Of a DNA stretch of 64,000 bases, positions 1-25,776 are shown one piece after another. Below the pieces are notes generated by a model that did not search any database, was not told the DNA's origin, and saw only the letters and a program-made list of their open reading frames with translations. The translations under genes were made by a program, and so were the position numbers. The DNA is from Okapia johnstoni. Taxonomy: Eukaryota; Chordata; Mammalia; Artiodactyla; Giraffidae. Location: the NCBI GenBank assembly GCA_024291935.2, contig CM044307.1, positions 93,253,461-93,317,460 on the forward strand. Reading direction: 5' to 3'. Numbering within the stretch: the stretch's first letter is position 1; each line of letters begins with the position of its first letter.

Positions 1-279
1 TTTGCAACCCATGGACTGTACAGTTAATGAAATTCTCCAGGCCAGAATACTGGAGTGGGTAGCAGTTCCCTTCTCCAGGGGATATTCCCAACCCAGGGAT
101 AGAACCCAGGTCCTCCCACATTGCAGGCAGATTCCATATCAGCTGAGCCACAAGGGAAGCCCAAGAATACTGGAGCGGGTAGCCTATCCCTTGTCCAGGG
201 GATCTTCCCAACCAGGAATGGAAGTGGGGTCTCCTGCGTTACAGGTGGATTCTTTACCAACTGAGCTATCAGGGAAGTA
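1..279 (-). mobile_element. Bov-tA-type SINE pair, antisense
   Basis: Two adjacent tRNA-derived units (about 1-163 and 164-279), each ending in the reversed head agctgagccacaagggaagc / actgagctatcagggaag. The left unit is cut by the window edge. Confidence 0.9.
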
Positions 280-707
280 AAATTTATAGCCCCAAATGAG
301 GTTAATAGAATTTTATATCACGAAATGATGTCAATAGTAGACAGGCTAAGAATTAATGAGTTAAGAAGCAGGGAACTTATTTCTGAGAAAATTTTAAAAG
401 GTATGGGGAGATAAAATTTATAAATGCTACAGATAAAAAGGTAAGAGAATAACTTAGCATAAACTGTTCAACTTACAGGAAATGAACACATTACTAGAAA
501 AATGTTTACCTAAACTGCTTTACCCAGAAATAGAAAACATGAACAGTCAGTAGTTTAAAACCTCCCCAGGAAAACTCCATCCTGCCCCAGATAATTTTAC
601 CTGCAAGATCTACCAAATATCCCAGGAATGAGTACAACCTTAAACTTATTTGAAAGAGGAAAAAAACCACTCCTCAACTCATTATGAGCATCATAATTTT
701 ATACTAG

Positions 708-907
708 GCTCCCCCTCCCCCCCACCCAGTAGAGAATCAGCCTGCAATGCAGGAGATAAACGAGGGGCAGGTTCAATCCCCAGGTTGGGAAGATTCCCGG
801 GAGGAAAAAATGGCAACCCACTCCAGTATTCTTGCCTGAAAAATCCCATAGACAGAGGAGCCTGGCGGGCTACAATTCATAGAGTCACAAAGAGTTGGAC
901 ACACTAC
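708..907 (+). mobile_element. Bov-tA SINE, sense
   Basis: tRNA-derived head disrupted by a C-rich tract (cccctcccccccaccc), then ggttgggaagattcccggga and the gagttggacacac end. Confidence 0.9.
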
Positions 908-1717
908 CAACCTTATACTAAAACTTGTAAGGAAAAACAAGGAACAAAGCTACAGGCTATGAACTTAAATGAAAATTTCTAAACAAATATTAGCAAACCT
1001 TTATTTATGAAGATTTTATAACTGCCCCAAACTGAAAGAACCAAATGTCCCTCAAGTGGGAAATGGATAAAAAAACTGTAGCAAAGCCATACAATGGGAC
1101 ATTCAGCAGTAAAAGAGAATGAACTACTGATACATGAAACCACATGGATCAATTTCAAACACACTAATCAAAGAAGCTAGGATTAAAAAACAATGTTCTA
1201 CATGACTCTATTTATGACATTCTGGAAATGGCAAAAGTATAGGGTCATAAAAACAGACCACCAAGTAGGGCTGGTGGCATGAGGGAACTGGCAGGAGTTA
1301 ATGGAACTATTCTATATCTGAATAGTGATGGCTGGCAATGATTACCCAACTGCTTGCATCTGTCAAAACTCAAAGAACTACACAGTTAAATGGATACATT
1401 TTTACTGTATATACACTCACATAAAAGAAGAAAAGGGAAAATTAACAAACCAAATCCGTGAAGTATAAAAATAATGTATCATGAACTGGCTGGATTTATC
1501 CAAATCATACAAGAGTGGTTTATCTCTATAAAAATCAATTAATATAATCCATTACACTAATAAACAAGAAAAATTAGATGCTCTTCTCCATAATGAAGAA
1601 AAAATATCAATAAACTTCAACATCCTTTCATGCTGAAAATTTCAAACAAGGAATGGAGGTGAGGTCTGAATTCCTACAATAAACTGAACCAACACTATGT
1701 TTAAAAGTAAACAGCAA

Positions 1718-1812
1718 AGAAGGGATATATGTATATGTATGGTTGATTCACTTTGCTGTACAGCAGAAATGCAACATTGTAAAGCAACTAAACTTCAGTC
1801 AAAAAAAAAAAG
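1718..1812 (+). mobile_element. Ruminant L1 3' tail
   Basis: The motif ttgattcactttgctgtaca with acattgtaaagcaactaaac and an A12 tract is the typical L1 3' end in ruminants. Confidence 0.7.
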
Positions 1813-2077
1813 TAAATGGCAAAAGTGTTTCCTGTAAGTTAGGGAACAAAAGTGCCCATTACCACTTACGTTAAAATTGTATTATTAGCCCTGATCAGCA
1901 CTAAGGCCAAAATGAAAAAGTATTTGTCATCATCCAACAATATGACTGTCTGTGTAGACAGTGCAAAAAGAATTCAGACAAAATATTAGAATCATTTCAA
2001 TGAAGTACATTACCAAAATAACCAGTTACCCCTTCAAAGGAAATCTCATCACTAACTGAAATTTTAAATTCCATTAC

Positions 2078-2494
2078 CTGGACTAGATTCAGTAGTGTCA
2101 GATTTCAGGGAAAGCTGTTTTGTTCCATCTTTAACTTTTTTCAATCGGTTCTTATCTCCTGGTAAAGTCAATTTTTGCCTGAGTGGTTTTAATTCAAATG
2201 CCTGAAAAGTTTTGACTTGTGTTTTCTCCTCAGGAGCTACTTCTTTACTTGAGTCTTTTATAATACTGACATTATCAGTGCTTGTTTGGTCCTCAAAGTT
2301 CAACGTTTTAGGATCTTCTTGCACATTCTCCTCTTTGCTACTCAAAGCCAGTTTTTCATCCTTATTGATGCACTCTAGTTCCAACTGTATTTGCTTATAC
2401 TTCAAAAGTAAATCTTCAAAAGTTTCTTCCCCACAGTTTTCACTTTTTGATGAATAATTCTGTTTTCTTGATGGAGATCTTCCAAAACTTTTGG
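2078..2494 (-). CDS. ZFC3H1: ZFC3H1 coding exon 2
   Basis: Exon of 417 bases, read right to left. The acceptor is a gtttag at 2495-2500 and the donor reads ccag|gtaatg at 2072-2077. The peptide is hydrophilic and rich in Lys, Glu and Ser (for example QIQLELECINKDEKLALSS and KTFQAFELKPLRQKLTL) and is open in a single frame. It contains no known domain and is probably a disordered linker. Confidence 0.92.
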
Positions 2495-5400
2495 CTAAAC
2501 AGCATATTAAGGAAACCAGTTTCCAAAAATTTTCCAGTTAATTTAACAAAAACACATTAAGTTAAAGATGAACTGTCACCCTTTTGTGTTTTTCAAAGAT
2601 GAATTGATATTTTAAAATTACTAAATTCCATTTAACACATGTGCTGCTATGTGTTAAGCACTTTCATTACGTGCCCATATTTCAAATTTAACAAGTATTC
2701 ACATAAACAGTGCACTTACAAGATCACTATTGTCACTTACTACCCACAGTATCCACAGGTGCAGCACCTAGTTTATAGCATCCTTCTGCAGGTATCAGGA
2801 AAGCCCATAATAAGCTGGTTGTTAAAGACTTCTTTCTGAAGGAAGAGGGGAAAAACTGAATGGTTTGTCACAGATGTTGATAATTTACACTTCAAATAAT
2901 CAGAAGACGTTTCTTTTTAATTAATTTCTTCTCGTGATTAAAAAATGAACACTGATAATTAATAGTTAAGACTAAGTTATGAATAAGAAACACTGTACTA
3001 AAAACCTAACACATAGCAATCTTAGAACTCATCAAGTATACTAACATCCAAAGTAGGTACAACCAAGACAATGAAACCAGTTAAAAAAAAAAAAACACCT
3101 TAAGTTGTATTCAAGATGTATCTTCTAAACGAATTTTTCCCTGAAGATAAGAATATCTAAAACTTGTTATTTTGGGTCTTTCTTTTCTTTAACATAGTGA
3201 TACATAAAACATAACTTCATGGTTGGAAATGGCTACAAAGTTCCAAACTAAAATTTTTATTCAAAATAATTCACACATGTAAGAACTGTTCCACCTCACT
3301 TCTCCAATCTAGAAATTAATAAAAGACAAGTATTTTATTTGGTTTTAACATAATCAGGCATTAATAGATCATTAAATTGACTAGGATATAACATTACATT
3401 TCCCTAAATATGGTTTCGTCTGTGTAACAACTTACTGGACAAACAATCTGCAAAGATTTTTAAGCTTCTCTAATGACCAATTTAAGAATGGGAATTACCA
3501 CCAAGTATTTTAGAAACTAAATGATCATTACAATGGAAAATTTTTAGAAGTTCTGCAGCAAAACTGCTCTAGCAAGTCTTTGGTTTTCTGATCTCCTTTT
3601 TAGAGCTAGATTTCTTGAAATAATACTAGTTTCTCATTACCTGTCTTTCTCCTCAACCAAATGGAATCTGGCTTCTGCTGGTTGAGTTTATCCATCATGT
3701 TTTCAAACCTTATTCTATCTGATTTCTCTGCAACATTAACACTGTAAATACTTCTCTTTCTTGGCTTCTGTTAACTCCACTCTTTTTTGTTTTTCTAGGT
3801 TTTTTGGGGGGATTTTTTTTTTTGGTCTTTAATGACACCTTTCTCTCCCAGCTGCTGCAACAATAGCGCTCTCCAGTGAGTCCTACTTAGTCTCTCTCTT
3901 CATTCTGAACATTCTAATGCACTCCCATAGTCCTGCCTGGTGATAGGTATTTGGGGTTTTATCTCGCACAAGCCATCTTCCATTCTATTGTTAACCTTTT
4001 TAGAACACAAATCAGATCTTATCCCTTGTTTTAATCTCACTAAGAATAGAGTCCAAAATCCTTACAATGGCATATAATGCTTTCACGATTCCCTTCCAAT
4101 CTCACCTCTTCCAGGTTTATCACAATTTATGCATAGCTTTGTGTCTTAAGTTTTTCTGTTCTTCAAATTTACCTCAGTTCAAAGGCCCCTGCTATGTGAA
4201 GCCAGATAATTACTTGCTCCCCCACCCCACCATTACATACTCTTAGTACATAAACTTGGTTAATTATCTACATTTAAATCTCACTTTTTCAATGGAGTCA
4301 CAGCAACTTAAAAAAAATAAGACTAGAGTCCTTGGAAACACTCAGAAAGAGAAAAGATTCAATACACTAACAAAAAATAAAATAACTAAAGGACAGAAAA
4401 AAAGGGAAATCAATTGAGCTATGACTAATTAATCTCCTTCAAGGCTAAATGAAGTCTCCTACTGCTACCTATACAGAACAGTTAGGATGAAACCAACACT
4501 TAAATGATTTAATATGAAATTGGTCAACATGAAATTTCTAACTGAAACCCAGTTTATGTTAGCTATGACCAGATTTGAAAGTTTAAGCAGCAGCCATGCA
4601 AAGGAGACATATGCCAGAACTGACTGACAAAGTGTCTATCAGTAAGGAAAATTAAAAATGAATGAGAATGAAAATAACTACCTCCAACAGAATCTGGTTT
4701 ATTCTTTCTTTAAAGCTGCATCTAGCATATTTTAATTATTACTGAAAAAGTTTTAAAAAAAAATACCCACCTGTACTCATGCTACTTCAAGTCTACATTA
4801 TGGAAATAAGTCACAGAATAACTCTTATTCTTTCTTAATGCAATACTTGTAACATAAAAATGTCACTATTACAACCACACAGTGGGAATAAAAATTAAAC
4901 TTAGTACAATCATGGTATTAAAGGAATTTAAAGTAACAAAATCTTTTATTACAAAATTTATTTGCTCACATTACATAAAAGTGGCTGGGAACTATGTTTC
5001 TCTTCACCAATTCTTATAAAGAATTCCACCTCTAGGATGGATTAATGATACTTCATGAGGAAAACAATGAGCAGAGGATCAAAACAATCATCCTTGTGCA
5101 GGATGTGTGAAAAAAACAGCAAGACAGCTCATTTCTGGTAAGTTACTATAGAAATCAGACTGGATACTTTCCATACTTGTTTCACAACACCATATGCCTG
5201 TTCATTAATAAAAACATCTAAGGTTAACAATTAACAAAGGTATATGGCAGAGGCCAAACTGGTATCGAATGCAAGGACAGAAAGAAGGAAAAAGCAGGAA
5301 GTAGGCAAGTCCACGCATCATCTCCTTCTCTAACATAAAGTAAACTAAGAAAAAACTTTAAGCTCCCATAGTACTTTCTACATACCTCAATTTGAACTTT

Positions 5401-7198
5401 TTACACTGAATATAATTAACATCTGTCTCTTCAACACACAAGTTTCATTTTTGTATTTTTTGTTTTTTTCTTAATTTTTTTATTGAAGGATAACTGCTTT
5501 ACAGAATTTTGTTTTCTGTCAAACCTCAATCATTTTTGTATTCTTAAATAATTTACACGTCTGTAATTAAACAGCCCTTCTGTTCTTAGGCTCAAAACTG
5601 ACAACTAACAAATCCTTGGTTAAAAAAAATATCTTGGGCTAAGGTTTTCTATCTTTATTCAAAGAACATTTTCTTTTTAAAAGTTAAATACCTATGTGAT
5701 TTTTTCCTGAAACTATCCTGGAGTGCTCCTAACCCAACTTGTGGTAGTATAAGTTTTTTCAGAGCACTAGCATCAGAAGCTCCTCCTCCTTATCTAAACT
5801 ACATTTCTGGTCCTCTTTCTATCCTGACATCTGGCAAAGACCATTTGGTCTTAAGTATTCTGTAAAAATAACGTTGAGTGTCTTCCCCAACAAGTGTCAT
5901 TACATGTAACTTTCATATATAATGAATATATTAAAAAAATCATTACAACATGGAAATTACAATCAGCAGTAAGTATTCTCAATAAACTATTTTTATGCAG
6001 TTATCATGGAATATGTGAAGACATAGTTCTACAAATAATCTGAAAGAAAATATTAATATAATTACTATAATATATACATCAATGGGCTGCCATCTATGGG
6101 GTCGCACAGAGTCGGACACGACTGAAGCGACTTAGCAGCAGCAGCATACATCTCTGCATCACTTTGCTGTATCTTGAAACACATACCTATAACTTCACTT
6201 AAAAAAATTTTTTTTAAAGGATAGTTCTACAAACACATCTTAAAATAGCAAATCCTCAGATGAATAAACTCAGGAATGTTTAAGATAACTAAGGATAAGA
6301 TTAGAGGGGACAAGAATCAGATATTTGCTATTTTCCTCCTTAACCTCTCCATTAGCTCCACCTCCCCATAAACCCCATGGTTTCCAATGTATTAAAATAA
6401 AAACGCTGGTTAGTTTCATTCTCTCTCTAGTCCACAACTGTCAGCACTAAGAGTTATAAAACGCCCAAAATATGAACATAAGAAATAAGAGAGGTTAAGG
6501 AGGTAAAGCCTCTGCCAAAGATACATGAATTTCAAACCTCTGAATTAATAATTGGTGACACCAGGACTTCCCCCCCACCCCCAACTTTAAAACGCAGCAA
6601 TGTATAAGAATAAATCAAGAAAGGTTAAAAAAAAAATCACAAATAAAAACAGTAGGATTCGGTGTAACGAAGCTTCATAATCTTCAATGTGACAGCGCAA
6701 ACGATGTAAGCAACAGCATTCCTCAAACTCTGTATGGCTAGTACTTTTTTCTTCCTCTAACAATCTAAAGCAACTTCACATAACAAAGTTTACTAACAAC
6801 AACAAAGGCTAATGAAACCTGGGCTTGTGATGTAGTATTTCAAATCCGATTTTACACTGTCTTAGATCCCACTAGTTTGGCCCCCATCCAAATCAAGTTA
6901 CTGTTAAGAAGCAATATACCCAGTAAAGCAATTTTAAGAAATAACGCAACAGTTTGACACACGGGGTTTACCAAGGAACCACCTACATTAAGTATATTGA
7001 CACAATGACAAATAAGCGGTTCTGACGGTTCAGAAAAGTTACTCATCTCACAGACCCAGTAATGACGCTAAAGGGAACTTCAGTGACACACCCAGGGCAG
7101 ACCGCCACGTTAAGGATACAACTCTTCCGAGGTGGAGAGGGCTCTCGCCAGCTCTGACTGCTGCCGAATCCGGATCCCGCTCCTCCTCCCAGAGGTCT
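2078..7198 (-). CDS. ZFC3H1: ZFC3H1, 5' part of the gene (two coding exons visible)
   Basis: ZFC3H1 is a large nuclear CCCH-type zinc-finger protein that, by established knowledge, bridges the RNA helicase MTR4 to the nuclear exosome in the PAXT connection and helps degrade or retain polyadenylated nuclear RNA. Only its extreme N-terminal region is here, read on the minus strand: the end of coding exon 1 (7120-7198) and all of coding exon 2 (2078-2494), separated by a 4.6 kb intron. The joined reading frame gives the Ser/Arg/Pro-rich stretch SQSWREPSPPRKS followed by KSFGRSPSRK and the charged segment LLLKYKQIQLELEC, which I recognise from the human protein. The junction codon is completed correctly (t|cc, Ser). 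The zinc finger and C-terminal repeats lie outside the window. The initiator ATG and most of coding exon 1 are not found between 7199 and 7833, so the gene is broken or misassembled at its start. Identity is very likely; the state of exon 1 is uncertain. Confidence 0.9.
2495..7119. other. ZFC3H1 intron 1
   Basis: 4.6 kb, AT-rich and mostly without recognisable structure. It holds a reversed L1-tail-like T-rich stretch near 5455-5530, the Bov-tA tail at 6083, and otherwise unique sequence. No coding frame here is supported. Confidence 0.7.
6083..6148 (+). mobile_element. Bov-tA/A2 SINE 3' fragment
   Basis: gggctgccatctatggggtc to cgacttagcagcagcagca; only the tail survives. In ZFC3H1 intron 1, opposite to the gene. 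Confidence 0.85.
7120..7198 (-). CDS. ZFC3H1: ZFC3H1 coding exon 1, 3' end only
   Basis: Minus-strand codons for PLGGGAGSGFGSSQSWREPS and then PPRKS match the end of human exon 1 as I remember it. The donor after the last base (agtt|gtatcc, with gt at 7118-7119) leaves one base that pairs in phase with exon 2. To the right of 7198 the similarity stops abruptly and no ATG is in frame. The acidic EEGELEDGEISDDD-like region expected near the human N-terminus is not encoded anywhere up to 7833. Confidence 0.8.
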
Positions 7199-7280
7199 GG
7201 GAAGTGGCTCTGTTCGGCCGTCACTTCCTGCGGCACGCCGGAAACAAGACTCCCAGTTCACGCGATAATAATTAGGACAG

Positions 7281-7305
7281 CGCGATGCTCCCTGGGAGTT
7301 GTAGT
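7281..7305 (-). promoter_or_regulatory. ZNF143/SBS-type element
   Basis: The minus strand reads ACTACAACTCCCAGG followed by GAGCATCGCG, close to the long SBS consensus bound by ZNF143 and associated THAP11/HCF-1 in many divergent promoters. THAP2 itself carries an HCF-1-binding motif. Confidence 0.65.
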
Positions 7306-7555
7306 CTTTTTTAATTGCCGCTCGCTTTGAGGTTATCCTTCCAGTCTGAGGCTCGTAGCTATTCCTGACTGGCCTTTGGGGTTTTTGGGTGCGTGGCGGG
7401 GTAGGCGGGCCTGTTTTTAATCTTGGCCTAGAGAGAGTTTCATAGTAATAGGGGGGCTAGGGGGACACACCTCCTCTAATTGCTCGGTGGCCCGCAGCTA
7501 AAGAGACGCTGTAGTCCCACTTCCGTTCGGGAGCCAGGGAGAGGGTGGGTTGCGT

Positions 7556-7565
7556 CCGCCATGTT
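7556..7565 (+). promoter_or_regulatory. YY1-type site
   Basis: CCGCCATGTT agrees with the YY1 core. A second site at 7624-7633 (CCGCCATATT) has the same orientation 68 bases downstream. YY1 sites near the start of transcription are common in TATA-less mammalian promoters. Confidence 0.55.
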
Positions 7566-7679
7566 GGTGAAGGCAAACGAGGGCTACTGGAGCTCCAGGG
7601 CCGTCGGCTTTGCTGGCTCAAGTCCGCCATATTAATAAAGAGAAAGGGCCGGTTGACCCCTCCCGCCCCCTACCCGCTA

Positions 7680-7706
7680 CACACACACACACACACACAC
7701 ACACAT
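7680..7706. repeat. (CA)n microsatellite
   Basis: About 13 uninterrupted AC dinucleotides in the probable THAP2 leader, 130 bases before the start codon. Likely length-polymorphic. Confidence 0.95.
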
Positions 7707-7794
7707 ACCCTCTGGCAACTCGGCTCGGTGGGCCCTTCCCCAGCCTCTTTTGCCTAGGGTCCGCCCGAAGGAAGCGTAGCATCCTGCGCCTTAA

Positions 7795-20345
<12,551 letters not shown>

Positions 20346-20449
20346 ATCTGAAACAGACCAAGAGTACATTCATTTAGGATTTGTTACTCAAACTTCATTC
20401 TATTCACAGGTAAAGATATTTAAAGAAATTATTCCAAAATTGAGTAGTT

Positions 20450-20455
20450 AATAAA
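20450..20455 (+). terminator. Possible THAP2 polyadenylation signal
   Basis: AATAAA 105 bases after the stop codon, in AT-rich sequence. It would give a very short 3' UTR. Other AATAAA hexamers occur downstream, so usage is unknown. Confidence 0.35.
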
Positions 20456-23400
20456 GTTTTACTTGAAGTAACATTACTGTATAATTTATGAAGACTTGAT
20501 TACAAAAAAATAGAGAACTTTCTATGAAACATTTGAATGAGAATAGAAGTGCCTTATTGTGAGAATTACATACTTAAAATTTTTGCTAGAAAATTGAATA
20601 TTTGTAAAGTGTTTTGTGTTTTTGTTTTTTTAACCTCTTTAAAGAAGAGTCTATTACAAGTAATGTTTTTAATTTATATTATGAAAAATTTTTTTCCTGT
20701 ACCAAAGTTGGGATATTACATTCTAAGTAATTTGCCTAGTAGGGATTAACTGACATATAACTGTAAAACTGCTCAGTTTTTTATTAATTAAATAATTATT
20801 ATTGGCACTGTGATTTGGAAAAATTATAGGAAAAAACCCCCTGAAATACAGGCCAAATTATTTTATTTAAACTTTCTGTATCTTTTTATCAGTAAAATAA
20901 GCTAATAATGGCCTCCATCATAATAAAATTAGCTTTTGCAATAGCTTGTAAAATCTTTTGAAAATAGGATTTTCAAATGTGAAGTACCTTTGAGTTATCC
21001 AAGTACCTCAGACTACTAAAAACTGGTAGCTGGTTATATTCACCTTCTGAGAAAATATGCTATGAAATAACACAGAGATTGAGATCTAGCTTTTACTTTA
21101 ATTGAACACAAAGATAAATGTATACCACATTTTTCTCATAATAAAAATACTACATTTTCAATTTCAAAGTTGATGCATTAATAGGCAAACATGCTACAAA
21201 GTTTCATGTTAGAAATACTCCCTCTGTCTCCACATGTATTGATACCAAAACTCTTAAGCTTTTTTTCCATAAACCCATAATAGAACTGAATTATGGAAAA
21301 GTACCAGATTGTATTTCCACAGCTTATAACCTAAAATGGAATCAATTTATCTTACATATCAGTTTGTTTTTTATCTCTTTTAGTAAGAGTAAAGTAGAGT
21401 AACCATACTGCATAAGGGAAATGAAGTGTAGAGCTCTATAAAAATACATGTGTCTGTGATAAAGCTATACAGGTGCTAATTATTTTACAAAAGAGAATAT
21501 CAGAACTCTTCTTATAGTTTCCACTTGAACAATTAAAGGGTTTGCCTTATTTTGCCAGATAAATGTTTAGTAAGAATGCTTCAAACAGCTTTGGTCAAAT
21601 CATATAAAAATTTATCAATGTACAATCAGGTTAACCAGGCCTAACTTGAGTTTCTGACAACACCATATGAAAGTACCATATATATAATCACATGTTACTG
21701 TAAATCTTTCCCATAAGGTAATGGCTCCTTGATGATAAAAAAAAATTTTATAACATTTGCTTAAATCCTAGCAACAGTCTTTTTACATTATTTGCACCCT
21801 TTTCTTTTAATAAGGAATGCCTCCCAAGCAACTAGAGTTACAAAAGCAATGGTAGGAAAGATCTCTTTTAGTTTTCATCAGGCACTTAAAGTAAATATTT
21901 AAGAAAATCCTTTTGTGTATAGTGTAAACCTTATTAGTCATGTTATCTTTAATACTGGATGTCACTTCTTGGAATTGTCATTTCATGTTTTCAACTGTCT
22001 TTATATGGTTTCAAACATAATCATCAACATTTACTGACCATTTCTATACTTCAAAATAAGTTGGGCAAATAATCATTTAAACATAAACTATGTTTTCCAA
22101 ATATAAACTCTCATGTGGTTCACCACCCCTCCCCAATACAAAACAAAACACTAATGCAGGCTGATTCCCAGGTACAATAAATACCTTGATACCTTAATAT
22201 AACATTTTTTAAATCACAAAAATAAACCATTATAAAATACAACAAACTTTTGGAAAATTAACTTGACTTCATTATTATTTGAGAGCACCGAATAAACTAC
22301 TACTCAGTAAATATTTTGCTGTTTTTTTTTTTCCCATGTCATTTTCATGTTACTGTTCTGACAACATGCTACAAACTCTGTCTGCATCAAATTATTTTAA
22401 CATATATCTGTCTACCTTAAAACTACTTTCATTCATAGAGAAAATTAAAGGAATTTAGTTTTACTTTAAAAATTAAAGGAATCTTTTAAAATCCTATTTT
22501 AAAAGGAATCTTTTAAAATCCTGTTTTCAGTTTGTTGATAAACTCATCAAAAATATAGTAGCTCTTTGTCCTCTGCTGTACACATATATCCTGTTTTACG
22601 TCCATCATTCATGCTGTGTCTGGTAGGCACTAACCTTTACAGAGAACCAGCCAAAGGCTAGGAATTTGATATAAAGATGAACATGACATGATTTTTCTGC
22701 CCTTAAGTTGCTCTAAGTCTTTTGAGAGAAACAAATATTATTTATAATACAATATGATAAATGCTATGAAAGAGGTATGTGTGAAGTGCTTTGGTAAATG
22801 CCGTTAAATTGGAATTTAATGAGAACATGTAAACTTTAGACCTTTTTATAATAGTTTTCTTTTGAAATAAACGGATTTCTTCTTATAATGACTTACCAAA
22901 GGAGATTTTGTAGGACATGGGTGTTAAGGTGAGTTACATAGTGTTTATTTAATGAATTGTAAGCCTTTTCTCCCTTTAAAATGAACACTGAACAAATTTG
23001 TTATGATATCTCGTTAAAAGGAAAACATAACTAAGTAAAATATTATATCAAAGCCAAGATTGGAGTTTATTTGACATTTGATATTTTTACTAAACAACAA
23101 GCCCTACTATCACAAAATTTTTTAAAAATAGTTTTAACTCAGAGTCTTAAAATTAACAATGCACTATAGCAACAATTAGTTCTCTTACTTGTTCTTAACA
23201 AATATTCTGTGTGGTAGGTGGTGTTATCTCCAATTTATAGATGAAGAAATCTTTGTTAATGTAATTATTCAGACATTTATCATGTATCTGGCACAAAGGG
23301 TAGAAATGCAATGATCAAGAAAGTTCTAGGTTGAACACTGGTCTTCAGCTTCCAAATCCTATTCTCTGACCTCTACATTATAACCCTCTGTTAAATACAT

Positions 23401-24095
23401 CATTAAAATAGGGCAGGTCATGTGTCTCAAAAAACTAAAAAAATATTGTGTGTATAAATATAGATAGATACATAGATATACAGTAAAGACAGTCTATGAA
23501 GTCATTATTGATCTCTTCTAGGTAGACTTTATAATGTTGGGGTATTTTTTAATCTCACTTCTCAAAGTTAGAATACAGGTAAATTGTAATTTTGGTATAA
23601 TATAGAAAATGGTTCCTCTTTATGTCAGATTATAGGATTCTTTTGGTATTTAGACAGTTGAAAAGTTTATAAAATTAAGGAGTTTATAATATATTAAACA
23701 GTTGCATATTGTTTTTAGAAAAAATGTATTCTGAGTATGTTGATACTAAAAGCTTTTCTAAGGAAATTACTGTCATGCCTATTATTTCTAAAATATGTAC
23801 ATAAACATTTCTGTGGAAATCCTTACCTTAAATTGAACCCTTAAAATACTTTAATAGAAGTCCCTCTCCTTAAATTGAAGCAAACTGTAAGCAAAATAAA
23901 GATATGTAAAGCCTAGAAGAGGAATTATCACTTCATTTTATGGCTCAAATTATATCTAAACATACATTATAGTTTATTTGCACTGTTTTAAATACTGGTT
24001 ATATAATCTACACCAAAATATGAAGGGCTATAAAAATTTATGTCTCTCCTGACAATAATTTGAGGCTCACACGTAGATTGTAGATATACTTGAAG
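20456..24095. other. AT-rich region downstream of THAP2
   Basis: 3.6 kb that is very AT-rich and free of SINEs, unlike the rest of the window. It could include a long THAP2 3' UTR. A short imperfect tandem repeat (aaaggaatcttttaaaatcct twice) is at about 22474-22522. No coding frame is convincing. Confidence 0.5.
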
Positions 24096-24299
24096 GTGAA
24101 AGTCACTCAGTCGTGTCCACTCTTTGTGACCCCGTGGACTGGAGCCTGCCAGGCTCTTCTGTCCATGGAATTCTCCAGGCAAGAATACTGGAGTGGGTAG
24201 CCATTCCCTTCTCCAGGGGATCTTCACAACCCAGGAATTGAACCCAAGTCTCCTGCACTGCAGGCAGATTCTTTACTGTTGGACCAACCAGGGAAGCCC
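24096..24299 (-). mobile_element. Bov-tA SINE, antisense
   Basis: gaaggtgaaagtcactcagtcg to accaaccagggaagccc. Full length, in the THAP2-TMEM19 intergenic region. Confidence 0.92.
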
Positions 24300-24699
24300 A
24301 TAGATATGCTTACTACAGCACTATTTGAATAACAAGGAAATAAGATATTATTTTATTTATTTTTTCTGATTATTAAATATTATTTAGTACTTTAATTTTA
24401 AAAACACTATCATAAACATTCACTAAAAGACATTAAGCAAAGGATAATGAACCAGATAGACATGATTCCTGTCCTCAACTCTGTAGGGAAAAGAATATTC
24501 CATTTGTTTATTCCTCCCCTACAGTCTCCCTATTGCCCTTTTACAATAAGTTGAATCTAAAACAACATATCAGTCTTTAAGTAGCTGCCTAGGCTTTTAA
24601 AATTTGTGCTCCAAAAGTTTAAAAAAAAAAACTTTGGGTTCAACTTCAAGAAAGCAGATATGTGCCTGTCTTTTTCTGTTTAGTTATTTAAGTATTTTA

Positions 24700-25431
24700 G
24701 TTCAGTTCTGTTGCTCAGTCATTTCCGACTCTTTGCAACCCCATGAACTGCAGCACACCAGGCCTCCCTGTCTATCACCAACTCCCGGAGTTTACTCAGA
24801 CTCATGTCCATTGAGTCGGTGATGCCATCCAACCATCTCATCCTCTGTCGTCCTCTTCTCCCACTTTCAATCTTTCCCAGCATAAGGGTCTTTTCAAATG
24901 AGTCAGTTCTTCGCATCAGGTGGCCAAAGTATTGGAGTTTCAGCTTCAACATCAGTCCTTCCAATGAACACTCAGGACTGATCTCCCTTAGAATGGACTG
25001 GTTGGATCTCCTTGCAGTCCAAGGGACTCTCAAGAGTCTTCTCCAACACCACAGTTCAAAAGCATCAATTCTTTGGCACTCAGCTTTCTTTATAGTCCAA
25101 CTCTCACATCCGTACATGACTACTGGAAAAACCATACTTTGACTAGACGGACTTTGTTGGCAAAGTAATATCTCTGCTTTTTAATATGATGTCTAGGTTG
25201 GTCATAACTTTCCTTCCAAGGAGTAAGCGTCTTTTAATTTCATGGCTGCAGTCACCATCTGCAGTGATTTTGGAGCCCAAAAAAGTAAAGTCTGTCACTG
25301 TTTCTGCTGTTCTCCCCATCTATTTCCCATGAAGTGATGGGACCAGATGCCATGATCTTAGTTTTCTGAATGTTAAGCTTTAAGCCAACTTTTTCACTTT
25401 CCTCTTTCACTTTCATCAAGAGGCCTTTAGT
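24700..25431 (-). mobile_element. BovB LINE 3' part, antisense
   Basis: About 730 bases from the gttcagttctgttgctcag end to ttcatcaagaggcc. The minus strand encodes the C-terminal polymerase region ([18 protein letters not shown] and [19 protein letters not shown]). Confidence 0.92.
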
Positions 25432-25776
25432 TAAGTATTTCAGACCTTGTTATCTCAAAATCCTCCATTCTTATGAATGTCTATTTTCATGCTCTTAACC
25501 ACCAAATCTTTATATATTGCCTGTACTTTAGCTTTGTCATTTAACAAACTCCCTATAATCTTTCTAAGTATTGGCTCTGATGCTCCCACTCTCTGACACT
25601 TTCCTGTAACATATCAAAGTGACATAAACGCTTCTTTCCTTAAGTCCTGTTTTATGCATAACTTGGAAAAAGTCATCATCTCATTATTATTGTCTACACA
25701 TCTATTTTCATTTTCTGTGTTTCTTCAAGGCTCTGTGTGTGTTTTGTTTTAGGCCTCAGGGTCTGACATGTATATG

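Larger units (their letters stand above)
400..2010 (+). mobile_element. Ancient L1 remnants, sense mosaic
   Basis: Scattered stretches resemble diverged L1 ORF2 and 3' UTR: ccccagataattttacctgcaagatctacc near 587, the tgtccctcaagtgggaaatggataaa region near 1045, and tcaaaactcaaagaactacacagtt near 1367. A Bov-tA is inserted at 708-907 and a younger ruminant L1 tail at 1718-1812. All reading frames are broken. Confidence 0.5.
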
